Part shown: piece after piece, positions 53,789-61,791 of the stretch
Position numbering within the stretch: position 1 is the first letter of the stretch
How the letters are laid out: the number at the start of each line of letters is the position of its first letter
Source of the DNA: JAAFHB01 sp963677935
GTDB taxonomy: Bacteria > Bacteroidota > Bacteroidia > Bacteroidales > Prolixibacteraceae
Direction: 5' to 3'
NCBI GenBank assembly: GCA_963677935.2
Contig: CAXXEH010000003.1
Coordinates: 2,418,001-2,482,000 of the forward strand
Length of the DNA stretch: 64,000 bases
Notes under the pieces: generated by a model
Seen by the model: the letters and a program-made list of their open reading frames with translations, nothing else
Told to the model about the DNA's origin: nothing
The model's database searches: none
Made by a program: the position numbers and the translations under genes

Positions 53789-55009
53789 ATGGAATATTTT
53801 TCAGCTCTCTTACCCAACGGCATCCGACTGGTACATCAGTATGTCGATTCACCTGTCGCACATTGTGGCGTTATCCTGAATACTGGTTCCCGCGACGAAG
53901 CTTTGCAGGAACAGGGGATGGCACATTTTATCGAACACACCATTTTCAAAGGTACCTCCAAACGGAAGTCATTTCATATTCTGAGCCGGCTCGAAGATGT
54001 AGGGGGTGAGATGAATGCCTATACCACCAAGGAGGAGACCGCCATTCATGCCTCTTTCCTTTCGGAATATTACGAACGTACCATTGAGCTTTTTAGCGAT
54101 ATCCTCATTAATAGCACCTTTCCTGATCAGGAGCTCAAGCGTGAAAAAGATGTGATCATCGACGAAATTAACTCCTATAATGACTCTCCTTCGGAGTTGA
54201 TCTTTGATGAGTTTGAGGAGTTGATCTTCGAAGGGCATCCCATCGGACGAAATATATTGGGAACTCCTGAAAATGTGAAGGAGTTCACCCGCGAAGATAT
54301 TCTTCGGTTTATGGCCCGGAATTACAACACCGATCAGATGGTTATCTGCTCGGTAGGTAATATTACAGGAAAAAGGTTTTTCCATCTTGCCGAACGTTAT
54401 TTTAGCCATTTCACCGAGAACCGGCGCAACTTTTCACGTCCAAAATTTATAGGTAATTCTCCGAAATCGAAATCGGTTGAAAAAGAGACCTTTCAAACGC
54501 ATTGCATATTAGGTGGACTTGCTTACGATGTTTTTCATGCCGATCGCATCGGCTTGGTTTTGCTAAACAGTGTTTTGGGAGGGCAATCAGGTAATTCGAG
54601 GCTTAATCTTGCGCTGCGCGAAAGAAACGGAATTGCCTACAATCTGGAGTCCTCTTATACCTCCTATTCCGATACCGGTACCTTGACGATTTATTTCGGA
54701 ACCGACAAGGACAATCTGGACAAGGCAATCTCGCTGATCAAACGGGAAATTACGATCCTTCAGAATAAATTGCTTGGCGATATTCAGATCAGCAAAGCGA
54801 AGAAACAGCTTGTCGGGCAACTGGCCATGTCGCAGGAAAACCACGAAGATCTCATGCTTACGCTAGGTAAGAGTTTTCTGACCTATAATAAAATGGAGGG
54901 ATTGGATCTCGTTTATAAAAAGATCAACGCTGTAACGCCTGCTCAGGTGCGAAATATCGCCAATGAGATTCTTGACTTTGAGAAATTATCGATGCTCATT
55001 TACAGATAA
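53789..55009 (+). CDS. M16 family zinc metallopeptidase
   Basis: 406 residues, a single-chain member of the mitochondrial processing peptidase group. The inverted zinc motif HFIEH is at residues 46-50, and the third ligand lies in the expected helix after the ETAIHASFLSEYYERTIELF segment. The second half is the inactive homologous lobe (GLAYDVFHADRIGLVLLNSV). No signal peptide, so cytoplasmic. It overlaps the O-methyltransferase start by one base (TAATG), so the two are translationally coupled. Confidence 0.9.
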   Translation: MEYFSALLPNGIRLVHQYVDSPVAHCGVILNTGSRDEALQEQGMAHFIEHTIFKGTSKRKSFHILSRLEDVGGEMNAYTTKEETAIHASFLSEYYERTIELFSDILINSTFPDQELKREKDVIIDEINSYNDSPSELIFDEFEELIFEGHPIGRNILGTPENVKEFTREDILRFMARNYNTDQMVICSVGNITGKRFFHLAERYFSHFTENRRNFSRPKFIGNSPKSKSVEKETFQTHCILGGLAYDVFHADRIGLVLLNSVLGGQSGNSRLNLALRERNGIAYNLESSYTSYSDTGTLTIYFGTDKDNLDKAISLIKREITILQNKLLGDIQISKAKKQLVGQLAMSQENHEDLMLTLGKSFLTYNKMEGLDLVYKKINAVTPAQVRNIANEILDFEKLSMLIYR

Positions 55010-55653
55010 TGGAAATTCATCAACTTTTGGAGCAATACCTTTTGTCGCATATCGAGGATGAAAGCCCCCTTATGGCGCGAATTTACCGTGAGACACAGCT
55101 CAGGATGGTGAATGGTCGTATGTGTTCCGACCGGTTGCAGGGATCGCTCCTTACGCTGCTCAGTAAACTTGTTCGTCCGCGCCGTATTTTGGAGATTGGA
55201 ACCTACACGGGCTATTCAGCATTATGTCTGGTTGAGGGATTAGCTAATAACGGGTTATTGCATACGATCGAGATCAACGATGAGCTGGAGGAATTGGCCA
55301 CCACCTTTTTTGAGGAATCGGGTAAAAGAGACCGCATTATTCAGCACATAGGTGATGCAACCGATATTATTCCTCTTCTCGAAGAGCAGTTCGAACTCGT
55401 TTTTATCGATGCCGACAAACGTCAATATTTAACCCATTACAACCTGGCGTTTCCCAAAGTCGTTATGGGAGGGATTATCATTGCCGACAACACCTTATGG
55501 GCCGGTAAAGTTGTTAAGAAAGTAGCTGCTGCCGATGACCAAACCATCGAAATCATGAAGTTTAACGATTTTGTTAAAAATGATCCCCGCGTCGAAACCT
55601 ATATGATTCCCGTCCGCGACGGGATGACCGTGCTTCGAAAGATTTCGGAATGA
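55009..55653 (+). CDS. Class I SAM-dependent O-methyltransferase
   Basis: 214 residues of the caffeoyl-CoA O-methyltransferase/YrrM family. ILEIGTYTGYSAL is the SAM-binding motif I, ELVFIDADKRQY supplies a metal-binding Asp, and GIIIADNTLWAGKV another. Bacterial relatives methylate catechol-like or tRNA substrates (as TrmR does). The substrate is not known here. It is coupled to the M16 peptidase gene, an arrangement repeated in many Bacteroidota. Confidence 0.88.
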   Translation: MEIHQLLEQYLLSHIEDESPLMARIYRETQLRMVNGRMCSDRLQGSLLTLLSKLVRPRRILEIGTYTGYSALCLVEGLANNGLLHTIEINDELEELATTFFEESGKRDRIIQHIGDATDIIPLLEEQFELVFIDADKRQYLTHYNLAFPKVVMGGIIIADNTLWAGKVVKKVAAADDQTIEIMKFNDFVKNDPRVETYMIPVRDGMTVLRKISE

Positions 55654-55793
55654 TATGGTGTTCCCGGATAAAATTCCATTGGATGACTCCCCCTGATAAA
55701 AACTACTCTTTATACAAATCGGGCGCCTGACGTCACACCTGTTTGATGCTTTCTAATCAGTATTGTCCGGTGAAATCTCAATCAGTATTAAAA

Positions 55794-55892
55794 GATTCTT
55801 CGCTACATTTCATTTCGCTCAGAATGACAATGTAATGTGTTTTTGGTTTGGGAGACGGGGGAAGTGTGTCATTACGCAGTGAGGAATCTCCC
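55794..55892. repeat. Nested palindromic element, family A, copy 0
   Basis: A diverged copy: left arm GATTCTTCGCTACATTTC then CGCTCAGAATGACAATG, right arm GTCATTACGCAGTGAGGAAT. The core hairpin is eroded. The flank that follows (ACTTAAATACCCAAC, then TGTCATT) is the flank seen after copies 1 and 2. It lies upstream of the GIY-YIG gene; the rest of the gap around it (55654-56038) shows nothing else. Confidence 0.7.
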
Positions 55893-56038
55893 TACTTAAA
55901 TACCCAACAAACGTTGTCATTAGCAGGAGGAATGGCCTACCCTGATAATGGGGCGTACCGGGGACAAAGTATGCTATACTACTTTTAATTATTGAAATTG
56001 ACTATATTTATCTTATTATATCCACAAAATAATTTGAT

Positions 56039-56335
56039 ATGGAGAAAGTGGGTTACATATATATCCTGACGAATAAAACCAACAATGTTTTGTACATTGG
56101 CGTTACCAGCAATCTGACCTACAGGTTAAACCAGCATCGTACAGGTTATTTTTCTGGTTCATTTACATGTAGATATAATGTAACAAAACTGGTCTATTTT
56201 GAGAAATTCGATAATATTGAGATTGCTATCGCGCGCGAAAAACAGTTGAAAGGTTGGGCTCGGCAAAAGAAAATTAATTTAATAGCAGGTTTTAATCCGG
56301 GTTGGGTGGACATCAATTGTCATTCCGCTTTATAA
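56039..56335 (+). CDS. Small GIY-YIG nuclease inside the repeat field
   Basis: 98 residues. YIYILTNKTNNVLYIGVT is the GIY-YIG core; the catalytic Arg is in YRLNQHR and the metal-binding Glu in IAREKQLKGW. This is the stand-alone UPF0213/YhbQ-like type that nicks DNA hairpins or flaps in some studied relatives. The last residues (CHSAL) are encoded by TGTCATTCCG, the edge word of the repeat family, so the gene ends inside a repeat edge. The same TGTCATT heptamer lies upstream at 55915. Copy 0 of the repeat precedes it and nine copies follow. Confidence 0.85.
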   Translation: MEKVGYIYILTNKTNNVLYIGVTSNLTYRLNQHRTGYFSGSFTCRYNVTKLVYFEKFDNIEIAIAREKQLKGWARQKKINLIAGFNPGWVDINCHSAL

Positions 56336-56460
56336 ACGGAGCGTTTGCAATAGCCTCCTTCATTTTTTTGCCGACATGGTCAGGAGGTTGCATTTCAACA
56401 GGCTCAGGGTATCACTTCGTATGAATTGCTTTTGTTACTGGTCAAATTCAAGTATGGAAG

Positions 56461-56604
56461 CGAGATTCCTCATTCCACTTCGCTCCATTCAGAATGACAA
56501 GGAATTGGGTTTATGGAGAGGGAGCGTGGGCGGTGAAGCCGCCCACGCTCCCTCTCCTCCTTCAAATGGAAGGGCGTCATTCCGAACGCAGTGAGGAATC
56601 TCCT
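56461..56604. repeat. Nested palindromic element, family A, copy 1
   Basis: Left arm GAGATTCCTCATTCC, right arm GTCATTCCGAACGCAGTGAG. The core is a perfect 19-bp hairpin (56515-56533 with 56539-56557, 5-base loop) whose sequence differs from that of the later copies. Confidence 0.85.
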
Positions 56605-56698
56605 AATTTAAATAGCCAATAAAATGCTGTCATTCCGAGACCCTATTCTAACAAGCACACCAAATTTTATGACAGTTAAGAAAATAAAGTATGAAAGT

Positions 56699-56840
56699 GA
56701 GATTCCTCATTCCGTTGCACTGCATTCGGAATGACATGGGTCTGGGTTTATGGAGTGGGAGGCGGGGCGGCCACGCCGCCCCTTCACCCCACACACACTT
56801 CAATGGGATGGATGTCATTCCGACGCAGTGAGGAATCTCC
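56699..56840. repeat. Nested palindromic element, family A, copy 2
   Basis: Intact outer arms and a mismatched core hairpin with GGGGCGGCCACGCCGCCCC at the top. It starts 238 bases after copy 1 and 237 before the array, so the original spacing was about 237. Confidence 0.85.
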
Positions 56841-56935
56841 TTTTAAAAATAGCCAATAGAATGCTGTCATTAGTAGACCCTATTCTAACAAGCACACCAA
56901 ATTTTATGACAGCTAAGAAAATAATGAATGAAAGT

Positions 56936-58202
56936 GAGATTCCTCATTCCGTTGCACTGCATTCGGAATGACAATGGACTGTGTTTAAAGGTGTGGGGTG
57001 AAGGGGCGGCCACGCCGCCCCTTCACCCCACACACACTTCAATGGGATGGATGTCATTCCGAGACCCTATTCTAACAAGCACACCAAATTTTATGACAGC
57101 TAAGAAAATAAAGAATGAAGGTGAGATTCCTCATTCCGTTACACTGCATTCGGAATGACAATAGACTGTGTTTAAAGGTGTGGGGTGACGGGGCGGCCAC
57201 GCCGCCCCTTCACCCCACACCTACTTCAAAGGGAAGGTCGTCATTCCGAGACCCTATTCTAACAAGCACACCAAATTTTATGACAGCTAAGAAAATAATG
57301 AATGAAGGTGAGATTCCTCATTCCGTTGCACTGCATTCGGAATGACAATAGACTGTGTTTAAAGGTGTGGGGTGACGGGGCGGCCACGCCGCCCCGTCAC
57401 CCCACACCTACTTCAAAGGGAAGGTCGTCATTCCGAGACCCTATTCTAACAAGTACACCAAATTTTATGACAGCTAAGAAAATAAAGAATGAAGGTGAGA
57501 TTCCTCATTCCGTTGCACTGCATTCGGAATGACAATAGACTGTGTTTAAAGGTGTGGGGTGACGGGGCGGCCACGCCGCCCCGTCACCCCACACCTACTT
57601 CAAAGGGAAGGTCGTCATTCCGAGACCCTATTCTAACAAGCACACCAAATTTTATGACAGCTAAGAAAATAATGAATGAAAGTGAGATTCCTCATTCCGT
57701 TGCACTGCATTCGGAATGACAATAGACTGTGTTTAAAGGTGTGGGGTGAAGGGGCGGCCACGCCGCCCCTTCACCCCACCCACACTTCAATGGGATGGAT
57801 GTCATTCTGAGACCCAATTCTAACAAGCACACCAAATTTTATTACAGCTAAGAAAATAATGAATGAAAGTGAGATTCCTCATTCCGTTGCACTGCATTCG
57901 GAATGACAATAGACTGTGTTTAAAGGTGTGGGGTGAAGGGGCGGCCACGCCGCCCCTTCACCCCACACCTACTTCAAAGGGAAGGTCGTCATTCCGAGAC
58001 CCAATTCTTACAAGCACACCAAATTTTATGACAGCTAAGAAAATAATGAATGAAAGTGAGATTCCTCATTCCGTTGCACTGCATTCGGAATGACAATAGA
58101 CTGTGTTTAAAGGTGTGGGGTGAAGGGGTGGCCACGCCGCCCCTTCACCCCACCCACACTTCAATGGGATGGATGTCATTCCGCACGCAGTGAGGAATCT
58201 CC
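56936..58202. repeat. Array of seven 187-bp tandem units, family A
   Basis: Units start at 56936, 57123, 57310, 57497, 57684, 57871 and 58058: six intervals of exactly 187 bp. Each has a left arm (GAGATTCCTCATTCCG ... TTCGGAATGAC), a core hairpin (first unit 56991-57010 with 57014-57033, 20 bp, loop CAC), the edge word GTCATTCCG and a 70-bp linker (ATTCTAACAAGCACACC ... AAGAAAATAA). Only the last unit keeps the full right arm (ACGCAGTGAGGAATCTCC). The 76-codon open frames in the units overlap each other and are not genes. Beyond the array no further copy is seen. Confidence 0.95.
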
Positions 58203-58346
58203 ATTAGAATGCTGTCATTATTAGAATAGCGAAGAATCTTTGATTTTCCCGGACAGTAATACATTCCAATAAAAAAAAATCTTTCTTACCTCTCTTATTC
58301 ATTGCTCAAAATTTCGTATCTTTCAATAAGCTAATTTCATAAGGCC

Positions 58347-59624
58347 ATGAAAGAGGAATTTCTCCATTTTATATGGGAAAACAGGTTGTTTGAGGACAAT
58401 TCTCTTTTAACCGATGAAGGTGAATCGGTGCAGATTGTCCATCCCGGAAGACATAATACCCACGCAGGACCCGATTTTTTTGATGCCAGAATTCGGATTG
58501 GGGAGACACTCTGGGCCGGTAATATTGAGATCCATCAGAAAGCATCCGACTGGAACCGTCACGGGCATCAAAACGATCCTGCCTACAGGAATACCATACT
58601 GCATGTTGTGGCTCAGGCGGATCAGCAGGTGTACAATGATTTAGGTTCAAAGGTGCCGGTACTCGAAATGAAATGGCCCCTTTGGATTGAAAATAATTAC
58701 AAAAAGCTCATCAGAAGTCACGACTGGATCGGATGTGCAACCTTGTTATACCGGGTTGACCCTTTTAGAATTAAATTCTTTTTGAACGGGATTGTTATTG
58801 AGCGCCTAAAACAAAAAATCGATGTCATTGATAAACTCTTGTCAGAGACGAATGAAGATTGGAGTGAGACTTTTTATTGTATGCTGGCCCGAAGTTTTGG
58901 GTTGAGAGAGAATGTACTCCCTTTCGAAATGGTGGCACGTTCGTTACCGCAGTCGGTTCTTGCACGCCACCACGATTCACTCTTTCAGATCGAAGCATTG
59001 CTTTTCGGACAGGCTGGATTACTGGGTGATGAGCTTTTTGGTGATGAATACTATCTTGAACTACGAAAGGAGTACTGTTTTTTTGCGATGAAATATGGTT
59101 TGAATCCGATTGCAGGTCATTTGTGGAAATTTATGCGAATGCACCCGGCAAATTTTCCAACCCTCCGGCTGGCACAATTTGCAGCTTTAATTCACCATTC
59201 ACGCGGACTTTTTTCTGCGGTGATCGAAGCCACGAATACCGAAGCGCTTAAACGCCTCTTTTCACTCACTGCTTCGCCATACTGGGATGATCACTACAGC
59301 TTTAACAAGCGGTCGGTGAGCATGAAAAAGGTGTTTGGAGAGCAGATTTTCAGGCTGGTGGTAATAAATGTTGTTGTTCCTTTCTATTTTCTGTATGGTG
59401 ATAACCAAAATAAACTAATTTTGAAAGACAGAGCGCTTGAAATATTGGAACAGATGCCTGCCGAAGAGAATAGTTTAATTAAACGGTGGGCCAAAGCCGG
59501 AATCGAAGCTGAAAATGCCCTTGAGTCACAGGCCTTACTTCAATTGCAGCGCAACTATTGTGAACAGAGGAGATGCCTCGAATGCACCATCGGACATAAA
59601 ATAATTGTACATGAACCTGTTTGA
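58347..59624 (+). CDS. DUF2851 family protein
   Basis: 425 residues of a Bacteroidota-specific family. The N-terminus (EFLHFIWENRLFEDNSLLTD, then HAGPDFFDARIRIG and GNIEIHQKASDW) matches its conserved block. The block resembles a nuclease-like core (D..A.I......GN.E.H), but no activity is established. The C-terminal CEQRRCLECTIGHK has three Cys that may bind metal. It overlaps the K+ channel gene by 14 bases and so is co-translated with it. Its 5' end lies 144 bases past the repeat array. Confidence 0.8.
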   Translation: MKEEFLHFIWENRLFEDNSLLTDEGESVQIVHPGRHNTHAGPDFFDARIRIGETLWAGNIEIHQKASDWNRHGHQNDPAYRNTILHVVAQADQQVYNDLGSKVPVLEMKWPLWIENNYKKLIRSHDWIGCATLLYRVDPFRIKFFLNGIVIERLKQKIDVIDKLLSETNEDWSETFYCMLARSFGLRENVLPFEMVARSLPQSVLARHHDSLFQIEALLFGQAGLLGDELFGDEYYLELRKEYCFFAMKYGLNPIAGHLWKFMRMHPANFPTLRLAQFAALIHHSRGLFSAVIEATNTEALKRLFSLTASPYWDDHYSFNKRSVSMKKVFGEQIFRLVVINVVVPFYFLYGDNQNKLILKDRALEILEQMPAEENSLIKRWAKAGIEAENALESQALLQLQRNYCEQRRCLECTIGHKIIVHEPV

Positions 59625-60636
59625 AAAACAAACATCCAGAACCTTTAGAATTGCTATTGCATTGGTATTCTTCTTGTTTGTAACCGGACTGATGGGGTTT
59701 CACTTTATTGAAGGATACGGGTTTGTCGATTCGTTATACATGACCGTCCTCTCCGTTTCAACAGTAGGTTTTGAGGTGGTACGACCACTTTCGCCGCAGG
59801 GTAAGTTGTTCGTTTCATTTTTAATTATCTTTAGTCTTGGAAGTTTTACCTTTGTCGGGTCAAGCGTTGTCCGGTTTTTTCTCGATGGTGAATTTATAAA
59901 AAAACTAAAAACAAGCAGGGTGAGCAAAAGGATTGAAAAACTGACCGACCATGTGATCATATGTGGTTATGGCAGGAACGGTGAGCAAGCCGCTTTGGAA
60001 TTGACCGATCATAACCATCCGTTTGTGATCATCGAGCGGAGAGAAAATGTAATTTCACGGATACAGGAAGATCCCAATCTGCTGTTTATCCAGGGTGATG
60101 CCACCAACGAAGAGGTGTTGCGCACTGCCGGAATTGACCGTGCCAGGGCCTTGATTGCTACAACTCCCAACGATGCCGACAATATGTTTGTGGTGATGAC
60201 TGCCCGAAGTATGAATGCCAATCTGACCATCGTAAGTCGTGCCTCTGAGATTGGATCAGACTCCAAATTAAAAAGGGCTGGCGCAACCAATGTCATTATG
60301 CCCGAGCGGATGGGTGGACAGCGCATGGCGCGGCTGGTGACCCAACCCGATGTGGTGGAGTTTATGGAATACATCATGTTGCAACGAAACCGCGATATCA
60401 GTATTCACGAAGTGCACTGCAGTATTATGGCTTCCATTTATCGTGGAAAAACGATTGGGGAGCTTAGTTTGGGCAAGGTAACCGGGACCACGATTATCGG
60501 ATTGAAAAACGGGGAGGGTAAATATGTTTTTAATCCCGGAAGCGATTATGTTCTGAGTAATCTGGATCAGCTGTTTGTTTTGGGGTCGCCCGAACAGGTG
60601 AGGAATCTGGATAACTTTCTCAAGGATAAAATGTAA
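59611..60636 (+). CDS. Two-helix potassium channel with RCK domains
   Basis: 341 residues from ATG at 59611; an earlier TTG is possible. Two membrane helices flank a pore loop whose filter reads TVGFE (residues 51-55) rather than TVGYG. The cytoplasmic part has a TrkA-N/RCK domain (HVIICGYGRNGEQAALELTD) and a TrkA-C domain at the end (GTTIIGLKNGEGKYVFNPGS). It is likely a ligand-gated K+ channel of the inner membrane. It overlaps the DUF2851 gene. Confidence 0.85.
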   Translation: MNLFEKQTSRTFRIAIALVFFLFVTGLMGFHFIEGYGFVDSLYMTVLSVSTVGFEVVRPLSPQGKLFVSFLIIFSLGSFTFVGSSVVRFFLDGEFIKKLKTSRVSKRIEKLTDHVIICGYGRNGEQAALELTDHNHPFVIIERRENVISRIQEDPNLLFIQGDATNEEVLRTAGIDRARALIATTPNDADNMFVVMTARSMNANLTIVSRASEIGSDSKLKRAGATNVIMPERMGGQRMARLVTQPDVVEFMEYIMLQRNRDISIHEVHCSIMASIYRGKTIGELSLGKVTGTTIIGLKNGEGKYVFNPGSDYVLSNLDQLFVLGSPEQVRNLDNFLKDKM

Positions 60637-60673
60637 GTTATTCAACAAAAAATAAAATTTCAATTATTTTTTG

Positions 60674-60681
60674 TATATTTG
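60674..60681 (+). promoter_or_regulatory. Candidate -7 element of the unknown gene
   Basis: TATATTTG lies 46 bases before the start at 60728. No good -33 box is seen. Confidence 0.3.
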
Positions 60682-60727
60682 GTTGTGTGGCATTGAATAA
60701 AATTGCATAGAATTAATTTACCAACTT

Positions 60728-61456
60728 ATGGGTAATATTCAATCACGTGACTATAGTTGCAAAGACGAGGAGCTTGCCCCGATTTGTAATTATGCAGCCC
60801 TTGGCCTGAACCGCGACCTGGCAGATTTTTCTGCCTTTTCGCCTAATTTTAACAATGATTACCTCACTGGGTTTAAAACCCGCATCTTAAGCGCTTCTGA
60901 TCTGGTTGAACCTCAATCGGAGACACAGGAGTTGAAAATCATTACGCTCAGATTCCATTCCACACTCGATGGTCTGATTGATCCGCTTAACCGGCTGACA
61001 GGTTATATTAACCTGGCTCAGCTGGAGCAAACTATTTCGTTATCCGATTTTGGCATTAAGTACCTTAGGAAATCGATCGCTTCGGGTGATGCTGAAGGGG
61101 TTGTTCAGGCGCTTCATTCCATTAACGGGAATATCAGCAAGTATAAGGATCTACTCAAAGCGCAGGGAATGCCTGATGATCTGGTTGCCCGGTTTGCGAA
61201 TGCCGCCACAGCTGTTGCGGAAGATAAGCAAAAGCAATTCTCCATCATTAGCAACCGTAAACGCATCGTTCAAAACAACCTCGATTCGCTCAACGGATTA
61301 TATGGGCAGTTGAACGAGATTCTGAAAGTTGGGAAAATCCTTTACAAAACTGCCGATCCGCTGAAAGCAAAGGAATACGCTTTTACGGAATTGAAGAAGC
61401 AGGTTCATCGTGAAGTAAAACCTGCCCCGGCAGTACAAAAGGTCCCGGTTAATTAA
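60728..61456 (+). CDS. Conserved protein of unknown function
   Basis: 242 residues, mostly helical. No signal peptide, membrane segment or known motif. The N-terminal SCKDEELAPICNYAALGLNR has two Cys, and the body has coiled-coil-like stretches (IVQNNLDSLNGLYGQLNEIL). I do not recognise the family. It ends with its own terminator just before the minisatellite. Confidence 0.7.
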   Translation: MGNIQSRDYSCKDEELAPICNYAALGLNRDLADFSAFSPNFNNDYLTGFKTRILSASDLVEPQSETQELKIITLRFHSTLDGLIDPLNRLTGYINLAQLEQTISLSDFGIKYLRKSIASGDAEGVVQALHSINGNISKYKDLLKAQGMPDDLVARFANAATAVAEDKQKQFSIISNRKRIVQNNLDSLNGLYGQLNEILKVGKILYKTADPLKAKEYAFTELKKQVHREVKPAPAVQKVPVN

Positions 61457-61480
61457 TATATTTAATTAACCTGCTCGCAG

Positions 61481-61516
61481 ACAGCGGAAATAGGCCACAC
61501 TTTCCGCTGTTTCTTT
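61481..61516 (+). terminator. Terminator after the unknown gene
   Basis: ACAGCGGAAA pairs with TTTCCGCTGT over a 10-base loop, followed by TTCTTT. Confidence 0.75.
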
Positions 61517-61541
61517 CAAATTCCAAACTATACATTGAGCA

Positions 61542-61750
61542 TTCGAAAACACAGGGAAGCTCTTCGGAAGAATAGGTTAGGCGTTCCAAAGTGCAGGTAA
61601 GCTCTTCGAAAGCATAGGTTAGACGTTCCAAAGCATGGGTTAGCTCTTCGAAAGCTTAGGTTGGACGTTCCAAAGCATGGGTTAGCTCTTCGAAAGCTTA
61701 GGTTGGACGTTCCAAAGTGCAGGTTAGCTCTTCGAAAATCTCTTCGAAAG
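61542..61750. repeat. 21-bp minisatellite upstream of the recombinase
   Basis: The words TTCGAAA and TTCCAAA start at 61542, 61563, 61584, 61605, 61626, 61647, 61668, 61689, 61710 and 61731, always 21 bp apart (one TTCGGAA variant at 61563). In the centre TTCGAAAGC and TTCCAAAGC alternate strictly. Because 21 is a multiple of 3, several frames stay open, but no coding signal supports them. It ends 42 bases before the recombinase ATG. Confidence 0.9.
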
Positions 61751-61791
61751 CAGTTATTTAAGTAATTGTTAATGCAACAATTTAATGTGTC

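Noticed and set aside
56928..58093. Series of near-identical 76-codon plus-strand frames
   Set aside because: They are produced by the 187-bp repeat; neighbours overlap, the period is not a multiple of 3, and each runs through the hairpin.
55600..58346. CRISPR array
   Set aside because: Units are 187 bp and near-identical throughout, with no short repeat/unique spacer pattern and no cas genes.
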